DNA of 64,000 nucleotides, taken from JAKVAV01 sp047632755 (GTDB lineage Bacteria; Bacteroidota; Bacteroidia; Flavobacteriales_D; Cryomorphaceae). The position numbers and the translations under genes are program-made. Below the pieces are notes generated by a model, which was not told the DNA's origin, made no database searches, and was given only the letters and a program-made list of their open reading frames with translations. The stretch covers positions 124,001 through 188,000 of the forward strand of contig JBLIDT010000001.1 in the NCBI GenBank assembly GCA_047632755.1. The letters are read 5' to 3'. Positions 1 through 8,667 of the stretch are shown piece after piece; position 1 is the stretch's first letter, and each line of letters begins with the position of its first letter.

Positions 1-1452
1 AGAAACACTGGTTTTTTCCATCAACTTTGAGAATGAATGATACTCAGCTTGTTTCTTTTCAACCTGTCTCATGCGTTCTTCAGAAGCTAGTCCAAGTTCG
101 TGGGATTTTGGAGTTAAGCGCACGTCAGCATTATCCTGCCGCAAAAGAATTCTGTATTCCGCACGACTAGTGAACATGCGATACGGCTCTTCCGTTCCCT
201 TCGTAATCAAATCATCGATAAGCACACCAATATACGCTTCACTCCTACTTAGAATGAAAGGAGCCTTTTCATGTATGTTTTGATGCGCGTTTATTCCTGC
301 CATGAGACCTTGGCAAGCGGCTTCTTCATAGCCAGTAGTTCCATTTATTTGTCCAGCAAAAAACAAGTTTTTCACCAATTTGGTTTCCAACGTATGTTTG
401 AGCTGTGTTGGAGGAAAGTAATCGTACTCTATTGCATATCCAGGACGAAACATTTTAGCGTTTTCCATTCCCTCAATCTTATTTAGAGCGGCCAATTGAA
501 TATCCTCGGGCAGGCTTGAGCTAAATCCATTGAGATATATTTCTACTGTATCCCAGCCTTCTGGCTCAACGAATAATTGGTGTCTGTCGCGATCGGCAAA
601 TCGATCAATCTTATCTTCGATAGAAGGACAATAGCGAGGTCCGACTCCTTGAATCCGTCCATTAAACATGGGGGACTTGTCAAAGCCTGACCGTAAAATG
701 TCATGAACTTCAGTATTTGTATATGTAATGTGACATGGACGCTGAGTGGTCATTGCTTTGGTGTCACTAAAAGAGAATTTACCTGGGATTTCATCACCTG
801 GTTGTACTTCCATTTTAGAATAATCCAAGCTTCTGCCATCCAGTCGAGGAGGTGTGCCTGTTTTCATTCTACCATGCTCAAAACCCAGCTTGACCAATTG
901 TTCCGTGATTCCGAAGGAAGCCTTTTCTCCTGCTCTACCACCGCCAAAATTTTTGTCGCCAATATGAATCAATCCATTCAAGAATGTTCCACTCGTGAGA
1001 ATGACAGATTTCCCTTTAATTTCAATACCCAAACCTGTTCTTACACCCTTCACACGTCCTTCAGCATCTAATAAGACGTCTTGAACCATGTCTTGAAAGA
1101 AATCTACATTGGGTGTTTGTTCGAGCATGAGGCGCCATTCTGTCGCAAATAGCATTCGATCATTCTGTGTCCTAGGGCTCCACATTGCAGGCCCTTTAGA
1201 TAGGTTGAGCATTCGAAATTGAATAGCACTTCTATCGCTGACAATACCTGAATAACCACCGAGGGCATCGATCTCTCGTATAATTTGGCCTTTTGCGATT
1301 CCACCCATAGCTGGGTTGCAACTCATCTGGCCAATGGTGTTCATATTCATGGTCACCATTAGGACTTTTGATCCTAAGTTTGCTGCGGCTGCTGCGGCTT
1401 CGTTTCCAGCATGCCCTCCGCCCACTACGATTACATCGTATTTCTGAAGCAT
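1..1452 (-). CDS. mnmG: MnmG (GidA) tRNA uridine-5-carboxymethylaminomethyl modification enzyme, partial
   Basis: With MnmE, MnmG installs the carboxymethylaminomethyl group on U34 of certain tRNAs, using FAD. The first 484 residues are present; the family is about 620, so the C-terminal part lies outside the window. The N-terminus YDVIVVGGGHAGNEAA is the dinucleotide (FAD) binding fold of the GidA family, followed by SCNPAMGGIAKGQ, GTFLNGLIHIG and TGYEEAACQG, all typical GidA blocks. ATG start at 1452, 21 bases after the ybeY stop, so it is probably the last gene read from the DUF4175-RsbW-ybeY run. Identity is clear; only the end is missing. Confidence 0.95.
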   Translation of the reverse strand, partial: MLQKYDVIVVGGGHAGNEAAAAAANLGSKVLMVTMNMNTIGQMSCNPAMGGIAKGQIIREIDALGGYSGIVSDRSAIQFRMLNLSKGPAMWSPRTQNDRMLFATEWRLMLEQTPNVDFFQDMVQDVLLDAEGRVKGVRTGLGIEIKGKSVILTSGTFLNGLIHIGDKNFGGGRAGEKASFGITEQLVKLGFEHGRMKTGTPPRLDGRSLDYSKMEVQPGDEIPGKFSFSDTKAMTTQRPCHITYTNTEVHDILRSGFDKSPMFNGRIQGVGPRYCPSIEDKIDRFADRDRHQLFVEPEGWDTVEIYLNGFSSSLPEDIQLAALNKIEGMENAKMFRPGYAIEYDYFPPTQLKHTLETKLVKNLFFAGQINGTTGYEEAACQGLMAGINAHQNIHEKAPFILSRSEAYIGVLIDDLITKGTEEPYRMFTSRAEYRILLRQDNADVRLTPKSHELGLASEERMRQVEKKQAEYHSFSKLMEKTSVS

Positions 1453-1473
1453 AAGTTGGTAGAAATCAAAAAA

Positions 1474-1896
1474 TTAAAAGGAGCGTAAAGATAAGTAATA
1501 ATCCTCTTTACTGCGCATTTCAGCTTGCTGTTCGGCATTCTTATCAGCGTATCCGCATAGATGGAGAACGCCGTGAACCATGACCCTGCAGAATTCGTCG
1601 AACCACTCGATATTCAAATCTTTGGCGTTGTCTTTTACTCTATCAATACTGATAAATATGTCACCTGCAATTATCTCCCCTTCTGAATATGGAAAGGTGA
1701 TAACATCTGTTAAATAACTGTGATTCAGGTGCTTTATGTTTATCTCTAGAAGATCATTGTCAGTGCAAAAAATAAAATCAAGCTGTTCGATTTTTACGTT
1801 TTCTTCACGGCAAGTCAGGCGAATCCAATCGCTTATCTCGTCTTGACGATCAAACTGAAAATCAGGGTGTTCAGAGTGGAAATGGACGGGAGCCAT
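1474..1896 (-). CDS. ybeY: YbeY endoribonuclease / rRNA maturation factor
   Basis: YbeY is a single-zinc RNase involved in 16S rRNA 3'-end maturation and ribosome quality control. The 140-residue protein has the usual length. The zinc motif is HGVLHLCGYAD at about residues 108-118: the first two histidines are intact, but the place of the third histidine is taken by aspartate (D118). Aspartate can still ligate zinc, so activity is not excluded. The start ATG shares one base with the TAA stop of the upstream RsbW-like gene (TAATG), which implies translational coupling. The downstream neighbour is mnmG, another RNA-modification gene. Confidence 0.92.
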   Translation of the reverse strand: MAPVHFHSEHPDFQFDRQDEISDWIRLTCREENVKIEQLDFIFCTDNDLLEINIKHLNHSYLTDVITFPYSEGEIIAGDIFISIDRVKDNAKDLNIEWFDEFCRVMVHGVLHLCGYADKNAEQQAEMRSKEDYYLSLRSF

Positions 1897-2339
1897 TAGG
1901 CATTTACCGAAACGGGTTTTGATAAAGACTTAAACGCCAATTGGACAATGCGACCGTCATCATCGAAACCAATTTCATCGGACAAGTGGCGCATGAGGAA
2001 TACTCCACGGCCATTTGGTTTTTCGATATTTTCAGGTGAAGTAGGGTCTGGAACATTCTCAAAGTCAAATCCAGGTCCTTCATCTTCGATAATAAAGCGG
2101 AATTCATCCTCATCAGCATGGTACTTTACGATCACCTTTTTATCAGGATCTTGCTTGTTTCCATGATAAATGGCATTATTAACAGCCTCTGTGAGTGCTA
2201 TTAATATATTCCCATAGTGCTCTTCTTGAATACGGTGTTTTTCACACAAGTCGTCAACTAGGCACTCGATTACGGTGATATTCTCACCTTTTGAAGCAAA
2301 CTCTATGGTTTCCATTTTAGCTGATTCAGTAATAGTCAT
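1896..2339 (-). CDS. RsbW-like ATP-binding protein (anti-sigma serine kinase fold)
   Basis: A 147-residue GHKL/HATPase_c_2 domain protein. The N-box is seen as LTEAVNNAIYHGNK (about residues 50-63), the G1 box as IEDEGPGFDF and the G2-like loop as NGRGVFLMRHLSDE. This is the architecture of anti-sigma factor kinases such as RsbW and SpoIIAB, which bind a sigma factor or phosphorylate an anti-anti-sigma partner. I choose the ATG at 2339, which overlaps the upstream TGA by one base (TGATG); a TTG one codon upstream is also possible. No STAS-domain anti-anti-sigma or sigma factor is nearby, so the target is unknown. Fold confident, role inferred. Confidence 0.85.
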   Translation of the reverse strand: MTITESAKMETIEFASKGENITVIECLVDDLCEKHRIQEEHYGNILIALTEAVNNAIYHGNKQDPDKKVIVKYHADEDEFRFIIEDEGPGFDFENVPDPTSPENIEKPNGRGVFLMRHLSDEIGFDDDGRIVQLAFKSLSKPVSVNA

Positions 2340-5300
2340 CAATTGTTGATGTCAAAATTAAGAAAATAATCATTCACCTTGTCGCGGTAGTATGGCTTCA
2401 AATCTGCAGGGACCGTTCGCAATAATTCAACCTCACGTGATTTCTGCATCTTATACTCCAAATACTTCTCTGGGTTACTAGGTTCGTATCCTCCAGGAGT
2501 ATTACTCTCACGCTTATCATCGTATTCGCGCTCCCTCATGGCTTTTTCAGATTCTAAAAGGCGAGTCATTATATCTTGTTGGCGCATCAAAGACTCTCTG
2601 GTAAGCTCTTGATTCACCAAGTCTTTCTCCATTTCTTCCATTTCCTGAGCAATGTCTTGTAGGCCTTTTCCTTCACCCTTTCCTTTTTGGTTTAGCTCTT
2701 GAGCCATCCGCTCTACTTCTCTTCGAATAGCTGATTGCTCGGCAGCCATTTTGGCAATTTCTTTACTCATTCCTTGGTTTCCCATCCCTGGTTTGAAGCC
2801 TGGCTTTTGACCTCCTTTCTGCTGGCCTTGTTCCATTTGCTTCATCATTTCTTCCATCTTCTTCCCCATCGCATCTTGCATCTTCCCCATCTTTCCAGGA
2901 GAAGGACTCTTGCCTTTGCCCCCAGGATTCTCACAATTACCTTTGCCAGGCATCTGATTGGCCATGGCCATCTGCATTTGTTTCAATGCTTCGTCGAGCA
3001 ATAGCGCTAAGTTATTGTAAGATGTCATTACGTACTGTTGTCGACTTGTAGCATTGGCTGTTCGCCTTTCGCCAATGTCTTCAAGGGCTTTGCCAATATT
3101 TTGATTGATCGATGAGATCTCCTCGTTTACCAGGGACTCTATTTGCGGTACTCTTTTGCTCAGGGCAAAAAGGGAGTCCTCCACCATCTGGCTATCGTCT
3201 TTAATCTTGCGTTGTTTTCTTCCTGCATCTACATACGCAGGATCATCTCGCTCCAGCACTTTGAGGTTCTCCATTACCCTTTCTTGATCGAAGCTCAGTT
3301 GGATTACATTCTCCAATAAAGCACGAAGATCTTCCATATCTTCTTGGGCTGATTGAGCCTGCGCAGATTCCATGGCACTTTCCATTTTTTTCGCCAATTC
3401 ATCCATTTCCTCGGAAGCCCCTTCTTGGGATTCGGAAGCCTTACTCTTTTTTCCCTGATCTAGCTTTTCAGAAGAATCCTCCATTTTTTCCTCAATGCTT
3501 TTTTCCTCTTCTTCAGTATCGGGAAGCTCTAAAGGCTGTTCTAGTTCTTCGTTGTTTTCTTTTAGCTCTTCTAAGTCTTTTTGAAGCTCTTCAAATTCCT
3601 CATTGAGCTTCTCCTGTTCTTCCTTAAGTTTTTCGCTATCCTCGTCTTTTTCTTTGGATTTTACACTCAATTCTTTTTGCTTTTCAGCTAACTCCTTTAG
3701 TTTTTCCATGGAACGTTCAAACTCTTGTTCTACTTCGAGTTGCTTGAAAATTTCCAGATTTCTATCGAGCTCTTTCTCCAATTCTTCCGCACTCATCTCC
3801 ATATTTTCAAGCTGCTCCATCAGTTTTTCTTGATCGAGCTCTTGCATCATCTCCTCCATTTTGCGGTACATCTCCTTCATCTCATCGCTCATGAGTTCGT
3901 CAAACATTTTCTCCAGCTGGCGCTGTTTCTTTAGAATTTTTTCATTTGATTCCAGGTAGTTTTCCTGCTTCTTTTGCATTTGCTTGCGCTCATCGCGCAT
4001 AGATTCAATGTTGTTTTCGAGTTTTTTCTGCTTTTCCAACAAATCTTCTATACGCTTCTTGTCTTGCCAATCGAGTTCTTTGTCCTTGAGCAATTCTTTG
4101 TTCAACTCCTCCAATTCTTCCTGAAGTTCAGAAGCCATTTCGATATTTTTTTCCAGCTGCTCCTTGATGTTTTCGGAACTCTTTTTTCGGGCATCATCAA
4201 GCTCACTTTCTGTAGGTGCTTGGTAAGTCTTTTTGGCCGTTCGGCTTGATTTGCTGCCGTTCACACCGTCATTGTCCCAAACTTCGAAATAGTACTCAAC
4301 GGACTCTCCTGCAGCCGTAATGGACTCACTAAAGTCCTTGTAATAAAAGAATTCTTGTGTTTCGAATGCATTGATTTGCATTGCTTCTTGGTAGCTGTTG
4401 CGTTCTCCTTCAGTTGAAATCACATCGCAATGGAATAACAATCTCTTGAGACCATGATCATCTGAAACAGATCCTCCAAAGAAGATTCTTCGCTCATCCG
4501 TAGAGTCGGCCGTTTCATCAACATTGATTTTAGGGAAGTCATCTTTCACTACATCCAAGCGATAAGTAACCGTATCTGTTGATCCTGCTTTCTCGTTGAA
4601 TGCACTTAGAGCATAAGGAGCTGAATTAAACATCCTCTGAGTGAAGACAAAAATACCTTCATCACTAACTTGGGAAATCATGGCAGAATCAGCAATTGAG
4701 AAGTAAAGTTTTTCCGTGTTTTCTGTATTGAACTTCCATGCCACTTGGCTTCCTTCAGGTATCTGAATGTTGCCACGGTTAGTGAAAGTCTCGTCGTCTT
4801 TTTTGAGGTAATCGGGATAGTTAACCTCTATCTTCATCTGACGAACCACGGGAGGCGGAAGCACAGAGATCAAATAGTCCGCAGAATAAAAGCCATCGGC
4901 AAAAAACCGAAATGGCACATCGTTGCGCACATTTCTAAATGTGTAAGTAAAACGGCCGCTCCCTTCATGATTCAAGCGGAAGGCTTTTCCACCCAGCTCG
5001 ATTTTTACAGTCTGTGGAATATAGTCCCCGTCCACGTTGGCTTCCAGCGTGAAATCCTTATTTCCAGGTACAGAAAGCGACTCGTTCACCACGTTAAACT
5101 CAAAGGGCGCCTTTGGAGTATAGTCTTGATTGTAAGCAACTATTCTTAGGGTTCCTTCTGTTAATATTGCTGGTGCTATTGCCAAGAGAATGATGGCCAA
5201 TCCAACAGGTGGAAGGACATATTTGAGATATCTTTTATTGTCTGAAAAGTTAATGGCTGATTCAAAAGAAACAGGCTTTAACTCGGTGGTCTTTTGTTCA

Positions 5301-5698
5301 ATACTGGCTATAAGCAATGAATTATCTATCCCTGATTTTTCAGCTTGTTGATGAAGTTGCAGCGTATTGAGCAATTTGTCTTTGACTTCTGGAAAGTGCT
5401 TACCGATAATCGATGAAGCCTGCTCGTGTGAAATAATCGAACCTAGACGATAGCGCTTTAATCCTGGAATGATCAGGTTGCGAATGAGTAAAATCAGAAA
5501 CCCAGATAGAAGTGTAAAGAAAAGTACTCCACGGACAGTTCCCGAAAAACGACCGAAATACTCGAGTGCAGAGGCAATAAGAAGGGCACTGATGCCAATT
5601 CCCAAAAAGTACAGTCCCCCGCGGATTATCTCATTCAGGTAATACCTGCGGATGAATGCGTCCAATTTCTCTATCAAACTCTTGTATGAATCTGCCAT
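2339..5698 (-). CDS. DUF4175 family giant membrane-anchored coiled-coil protein
   Basis: An 1119-residue protein of the Bacteroidota DUF4175 family, function not established. Visible layout: two hydrophobic helices near the N-terminus (about 27-47 and 57-76), a third at about 157-178, then a predicted extracytoplasmic beta-rich region to about residue 490. A very long Glu/Lys/Leu-rich coiled coil follows (about 505-800), then a Met/Gln/Gly/Pro-rich low-complexity segment (about 905-1000, with MGKKMEEMMKQMEQG) and a charged C-terminus. ATG start at 5698. It is the first gene of a tightly packed run with the RsbW-like kinase and ybeY. A structural or scaffolding envelope role is a guess. Confidence 0.85.
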   Translation of the reverse strand: MADSYKSLIEKLDAFIRRYYLNEIIRGGLYFLGIGISALLIASALEYFGRFSGTVRGVLFFTLLSGFLILLIRNLIIPGLKRYRLGSIISHEQASSIIGKHFPEVKDKLLNTLQLHQQAEKSGIDNSLLIASIEQKTTELKPVSFESAINFSDNKRYLKYVLPPVGLAIILLAIAPAILTEGTLRIVAYNQDYTPKAPFEFNVVNESLSVPGNKDFTLEANVDGDYIPQTVKIELGGKAFRLNHEGSGRFTYTFRNVRNDVPFRFFADGFYSADYLISVLPPPVVRQMKIEVNYPDYLKKDDETFTNRGNIQIPEGSQVAWKFNTENTEKLYFSIADSAMISQVSDEGIFVFTQRMFNSAPYALSAFNEKAGSTDTVTYRLDVVKDDFPKINVDETADSTDERRIFFGGSVSDDHGLKRLLFHCDVISTEGERNSYQEAMQINAFETQEFFYYKDFSESITAAGESVEYYFEVWDNDGVNGSKSSRTAKKTYQAPTESELDDARKKSSENIKEQLEKNIEMASELQEELEELNKELLKDKELDWQDKKRIEDLLEKQKKLENNIESMRDERKQMQKKQENYLESNEKILKKQRQLEKMFDELMSDEMKEMYRKMEEMMQELDQEKLMEQLENMEMSAEELEKELDRNLEIFKQLEVEQEFERSMEKLKELAEKQKELSVKSKEKDEDSEKLKEEQEKLNEEFEELQKDLEELKENNEELEQPLELPDTEEEEKSIEEKMEDSSEKLDQGKKSKASESQEGASEEMDELAKKMESAMESAQAQSAQEDMEDLRALLENVIQLSFDQERVMENLKVLERDDPAYVDAGRKQRKIKDDSQMVEDSLFALSKRVPQIESLVNEEISSINQNIGKALEDIGERRTANATSRQQYVMTSYNNLALLLDEALKQMQMAMANQMPGKGNCENPGGKGKSPSPGKMGKMQDAMGKKMEEMMKQMEQGQQKGGQKPGFKPGMGNQGMSKEIAKMAAEQSAIRREVERMAQELNQKGKGEGKGLQDIAQEMEEMEKDLVNQELTRESLMRQQDIMTRLLESEKAMREREYDDKRESNTPGGYEPSNPEKYLEYKMQKSREVELLRTVPADLKPYYRDKVNDYFLNFDINN

Positions 5699-5757
5699 GA
5701 CTGTTACTATAAACGCTTTGGGCTACTCAAAGTAATATGGGAACAAGTTAAGGATTG

Positions 5758-6588
5758 TTAAGCAGAAGCACATACCACAAAACGGCTCAGGTTGAGCTTT
5801 CGTGTGCCCGCTGAGACGGAGAGCCACCCCTTCTTGCTAACAAGAAGTTTTGAGGCTTCTACCAACTGAAGCATATCGTCGATTTCAATTTTGGGAGAGT
5901 AGGTGTTCAAAATCAAAACACCTTCTCGCTCAAGCAGTGCTGCAGCGGTTTTCACCAAATCAGGCAATAGATCTTCCAGCTTCCAATGTTCGCCTTTCTT
6001 TCCTCTTCCATAAATAGGAGGATCCATGATGATGAAGTGGTATTTGTTTCCGCGTTTCACCTCTTTTTTGGCGAAAGCCAGCGCATCTTCCACTACCCAG
6101 TGAATGCCATTGATTCGGCTTTTACTTGCGTTATCAGCCGCTTTATTAACGATCGATTTGGATGAATCTACGTGAAATACATTGCCACCAACAGCAGCAG
6201 CACTTAGACTTGCCGCACCTGTATAGCCGAAGAGATTAAGAACACGATCGCCTTTTTTGACTTTCTTCATCAGGTATTTCCAATGCTCTGCCTGTTCGGG
6301 AAATAGGCCGATGTGTTTGAAAGGGCTCAGTCCCAAAAAGGTCTTCCAGGACTTATTCCCATTTTCAAATGAGAACTCCCAAGACTCTGGTACTTCGCCG
6401 ATTTGTATCCATTTGCCTTTCGACTTCGTGGTCTCTACAAATTTGGCGGAAGCCAATTCCTGCCACCGAACCATTCGGAGACTCGACGAACCTACCGCTT
6501 GAACCTCAGGTCTATCTAATATGACAGTCCCGAAGCGTTCCAGCTTGCGGCCGTTTCCAAAGTCGATTAATTCATAGTCTGTATTCAT
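5758..6588 (-). CDS. Class I SAM-dependent methyltransferase, RlmI/RlmK-like, without PUA domain
   Basis: A 276-residue methyltransferase. Motif I is VLNLFGYTGAASLSAA (about residues 113-128), the acidic ribose-binding residue is in HVDSSKS, and the catalytic motif IV is IIMDPPIYGRG. These match the PF10672-type SAM methyltransferases related to RlmI/RlmK, which make m5C or m7G in 23S rRNA. RlmI is about 395 residues with an N-terminal PUA domain; that domain is absent here, so the exact substrate is uncertain. I choose the ATG at 6588; a TTG one codon upstream is possible. The gene diverges from gltX, and its -7 promoter element lies only about ten bases before the start. Confidence 0.85.
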   Translation of the reverse strand: MNTDYELIDFGNGRKLERFGTVILDRPEVQAVGSSSLRMVRWQELASAKFVETTKSKGKWIQIGEVPESWEFSFENGNKSWKTFLGLSPFKHIGLFPEQAEHWKYLMKKVKKGDRVLNLFGYTGAASLSAAAVGGNVFHVDSSKSIVNKAADNASKSRINGIHWVVEDALAFAKKEVKRGNKYHFIIMDPPIYGRGKKGEHWKLEDLLPDLVKTAAALLEREGVLILNTYSPKIEIDDMLQLVEASKLLVSKKGWLSVSAGTRKLNLSRFVVCASA

Positions 6589-6596
6589 CAAGTCGA

Positions 6597-6626
6597 CAAA
6601 GGTAGTTTCAAATTCAATCCAGTCAA
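6597..6626 (-). promoter_or_regulatory. Bacteroidota-type promoter for the RlmI-like gene
   Basis: On the minus strand an exact -7 element TACCTTTG (6604-6597) is preceded by TTG (6626-6624) with a 19-base spacer, as expected for the primary sigma factor of Bacteroidota (TTTG/TTG, 17-23 bases, TAnnTTTG). It predicts an mRNA leader of only about six bases before the ATG at 6588. It interleaves with the divergent gltX promoter. Confidence 0.55.
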
Positions 6627-6640
6627 TTGGCCTATCTTTG
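6606..6640 (+). promoter_or_regulatory. Bacteroidota-type promoter for gltX
   Basis: Exact -7 element TATCTTTG at 6633-6640, with a weak -33 candidate TTTC at 6606-6609 (23-base spacer). The predicted transcript starts about 20 bases before the ATG at 6663. That makes a TTG at 6627, upstream of the promoter element, an unlikely translation start. Confidence 0.55.
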
Positions 6641-6662
6641 CGGCCAAATTAAGAAACTACGC

Positions 6663-8189
6663 ATGAAAGTTCGCGTTCGATTTGCGCCCAGCCCCACCGG
6701 TCCATTACATATGGGAGGTGTTCGCACGGCCTTGTACAATTACCTTTTCGCCAAGAAGAATGGCGGAGATTTTATTCTTCGAATTGAAGATACAGACCAA
6801 AACCGATTCGTTGAAGGTGCTGAAGATTACATCAAAGAAGCCCTTGCTTGGTGTGGGATGACTCCCGATGAAGGCCTGGGATACGGAGGTGATTACGGCC
6901 CATATCGCCAGAGCGATCGAAAGGAAATGTACCGAGAATACGCAGATCGACTCATAGAATCTGGCAATGCTTATTACGCATTTGACACACCAGATGATTT
7001 GAATGAGATGCGTGAAAGGCTTAAGAAAGCGAAGGTTGCTTCTCCGCAATACAATGCCATCACGCGGGAATCTATGCGTAACTCACTCACAATGAATGAG
7101 GAAGATGTTGCTAAGCTTTTGGAGGAAGGACACCCATATGTAATTCGCTTCAAAATGCCTCGAAAAGAGGATGTGCGTGTGAATGACCTGATTCGCGGAT
7201 GGGTAGTAGTCAATACGACTCAACTAGATGACAAAGTTCTTTTCAAGAGCGACGGAATGCCTACATACCATCTTGCCAACATAGTGGATGACCACAAGAT
7301 GAAAATCACACATGTGATTCGAGGGGAGGAATGGCTTCCATCAGCGCCGCTTCACGTTTTGCTTTACGATGCTTTTGGATGGGAGACGCCACAATTTGCG
7401 CACTTACCCTTGCTATTGCGTCCCGATGGAAATGGAAAACTAAGCAAGCGAGACGGAGATCGACTCGGTTTCCCAGTATTCCCATTGGCATGGAAAGACC
7501 CGAAAACGGGAGAGCAGTCAAGCGGATACAAGCAAAACGGATATTTTGCGGAGTCATTCATCAATATGTTGGCCATGCTGGGATGGAACCCGGGTACTCC
7601 ACAGGAGATATTTTCCATGGATGAACTCATCGAAGCTTTTAGCTTGGAGAGAGTAGGAAAGGCGGGAGCTAAATTTGATCCGAGCAAAACCAAGTGGTTT
7701 AATCAACAGTACTTACGTGCTAAAAGTGATGGTGAACTCGGTGAACTCATAGCTCCTTTGGCAAAAGAAAAGGGTTATGATGTGAGCCCAGAATACTTAA
7801 CGGAAGTGAGTCGATTGATGAAGGAAAGAGCTTCATTTTTACCTGAGATCGTTGAAAGCGGAGCTTACCTTTTCGAGATGCCTCAAGAATATGACGAAAA
7901 GACTGTCCGTAAAAAGTGGAAGGAGGATACTCCTGAAGTGATGGAGAATCTGATGGGCCATTTCGAAGGTTTGGCAGATTGGAATGCAGCCAATTGCGAA
8001 GCTGCATTTAAGGACTATTTGGAAAAAACAGAATTGGGAATGGGTCGTGTTTTACCAAACTTACGCTTATTGATCACGGGTCAGGGAATGGGCCCATCGA
8101 TGTTTGACATCATGGCTTTATTGGGAAAAGAAGAGTGTTTAAACCGAATGAAAAAAGGAATAAGTGAGTTGGGATCTGCAGCGAATTGA
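6663..8189 (+). CDS. gltX: Glutamyl-tRNA synthetase
   Basis: Charges tRNA-Glu with glutamate. The protein of 508 residues begins MKVRVRFAPSPTGPLHMGG, where HMGG (H16) is the class I 'HIGH' signature; the 'KMSKS' loop is seen as KLSKRDG in the middle third. Rossmann catalytic core first, anticodon-binding domain in the C-terminal 200 residues. Length is right for the family. The ATG at 6663 is chosen because the conserved N-terminus starts there and the -7 promoter element sits just upstream. The window also carries gatA, so this enzyme may also mischarge a partner tRNA for amidation; I cannot decide that from sequence alone. The 3' end overlaps folB by 26 bases. Confidence 0.97.
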   Translation: MKVRVRFAPSPTGPLHMGGVRTALYNYLFAKKNGGDFILRIEDTDQNRFVEGAEDYIKEALAWCGMTPDEGLGYGGDYGPYRQSDRKEMYREYADRLIESGNAYYAFDTPDDLNEMRERLKKAKVASPQYNAITRESMRNSLTMNEEDVAKLLEEGHPYVIRFKMPRKEDVRVNDLIRGWVVVNTTQLDDKVLFKSDGMPTYHLANIVDDHKMKITHVIRGEEWLPSAPLHVLLYDAFGWETPQFAHLPLLLRPDGNGKLSKRDGDRLGFPVFPLAWKDPKTGEQSSGYKQNGYFAESFINMLAMLGWNPGTPQEIFSMDELIEAFSLERVGKAGAKFDPSKTKWFNQQYLRAKSDGELGELIAPLAKEKGYDVSPEYLTEVSRLMKERASFLPEIVESGAYLFEMPQEYDEKTVRKKWKEDTPEVMENLMGHFEGLADWNAANCEAAFKDYLEKTELGMGRVLPNLRLLITGQGMGPSMFDIMALLGKEECLNRMKKGISELGSAAN

Positions 8190-8526
8190 AGTTCGTGAAA
8201 TAAAGGTTTACGGTTACCACGGCTGCTTGGCCGAGGAGGAAAGAATAGGAGGGAACTATATCGTCGATCTCTTTGTAGATGCGGATGTATCAACTTCTTT
8301 TGAAACCGATCATTTAGTAGACACGGTAGATTATGTTCTATTGAATAGAATTGTGAAAGAAGAGATGGCAGTGCGCTCAAAGTTGATCGAGCAAGTGGCG
8401 CACCGGATTCACACCAGAATAAAGAAATCAGATTCCCGAATAAAGAAAGCGGGAGTTTGCGTACGCAAAATTTCTCCACCCATCAACGGAGATGTGGCAG
8501 AAGTCACCTTCCGATTAGAAGGATAA
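8164..8526 (+). CDS. folB: Dihydroneopterin aldolase
   Basis: FolB cleaves 7,8-dihydroneopterin to 6-hydroxymethyl-dihydropterin and glycolaldehyde in folate synthesis. The 120-residue protein shows the family pattern: VREIKVYGYHGCLAEEERI near the N-terminus (with the tunnelling-fold Tyr and the EE pair), DTVDYVLLNRIV in the middle and LIEQVAHRIHTRI with the conserved Glu. The start is a GTG inside the end of gltX, a 26-base overlap; there is no in-frame ATG before the conserved block. Probably co-transcribed with gltX. Confidence 0.92.
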   Translation: MSWDLQRIEVREIKVYGYHGCLAEEERIGGNYIVDLFVDADVSTSFETDHLVDTVDYVLLNRIVKEEMAVRSKLIEQVAHRIHTRIKKSDSRIKKAGVCVRKISPPINGDVAEVTFRLEG

Positions 8527-8545
8527 GGAAAAGAGCAACCTCTTG

Positions 8546-8577
8546 TTGGTTATTGGCGTATGAAATGCATACTTTTG
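8546..8577 (+). promoter_or_regulatory. Promoter for tRNA-Cys
   Basis: TTG at 8546-8548, a 21-base spacer, then an exact -7 element TACTTTTG at 8570-8577. The predicted start is about 15 bases before the mature tRNA 5' end at 8596. Confidence 0.55.
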
Positions 8578-8595
8578 GCTGCCCATTGAAAAAAT

Positions 8596-8666
8596 GGTCG
8601 CGTGGCCGAGCGGTTAGGCAGAGGTCTGCAAAACCTCGTACGGCGGTTCGAATCCGTTCGCGACCT
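8596..8666 (+). tRNA. tRNA-Cys (anticodon GCA)
   Basis: Cloverleaf read directly. The acceptor stem GGTCGCG pairs with CGCGACC; the anticodon stem GAGGT/ACCTC encloses loop CTGCAAA with anticodon GCA; the T arm is GGCGG-TTCGAAT-CCGTT with two G-T pairs. The discriminator is T, as expected for tRNA-Cys. CCA is not encoded (TCAA follows). A strong terminator follows within two bases. Confidence 0.95.
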
Positions 8667-8667
8667 C

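Noticed and set aside
703..1071. A 122-codon plus-strand frame
   Set aside because: It lies antisense inside mnmG, which is clearly coding.
3603..4249. Long open frames on the plus strand opposite the DUF4175 coiled-coil region
   Set aside because: They are low-complexity Ser/Phe/Leu-rich mirror images of Glu/Lys codons in the real gene and have no recognisable domain.
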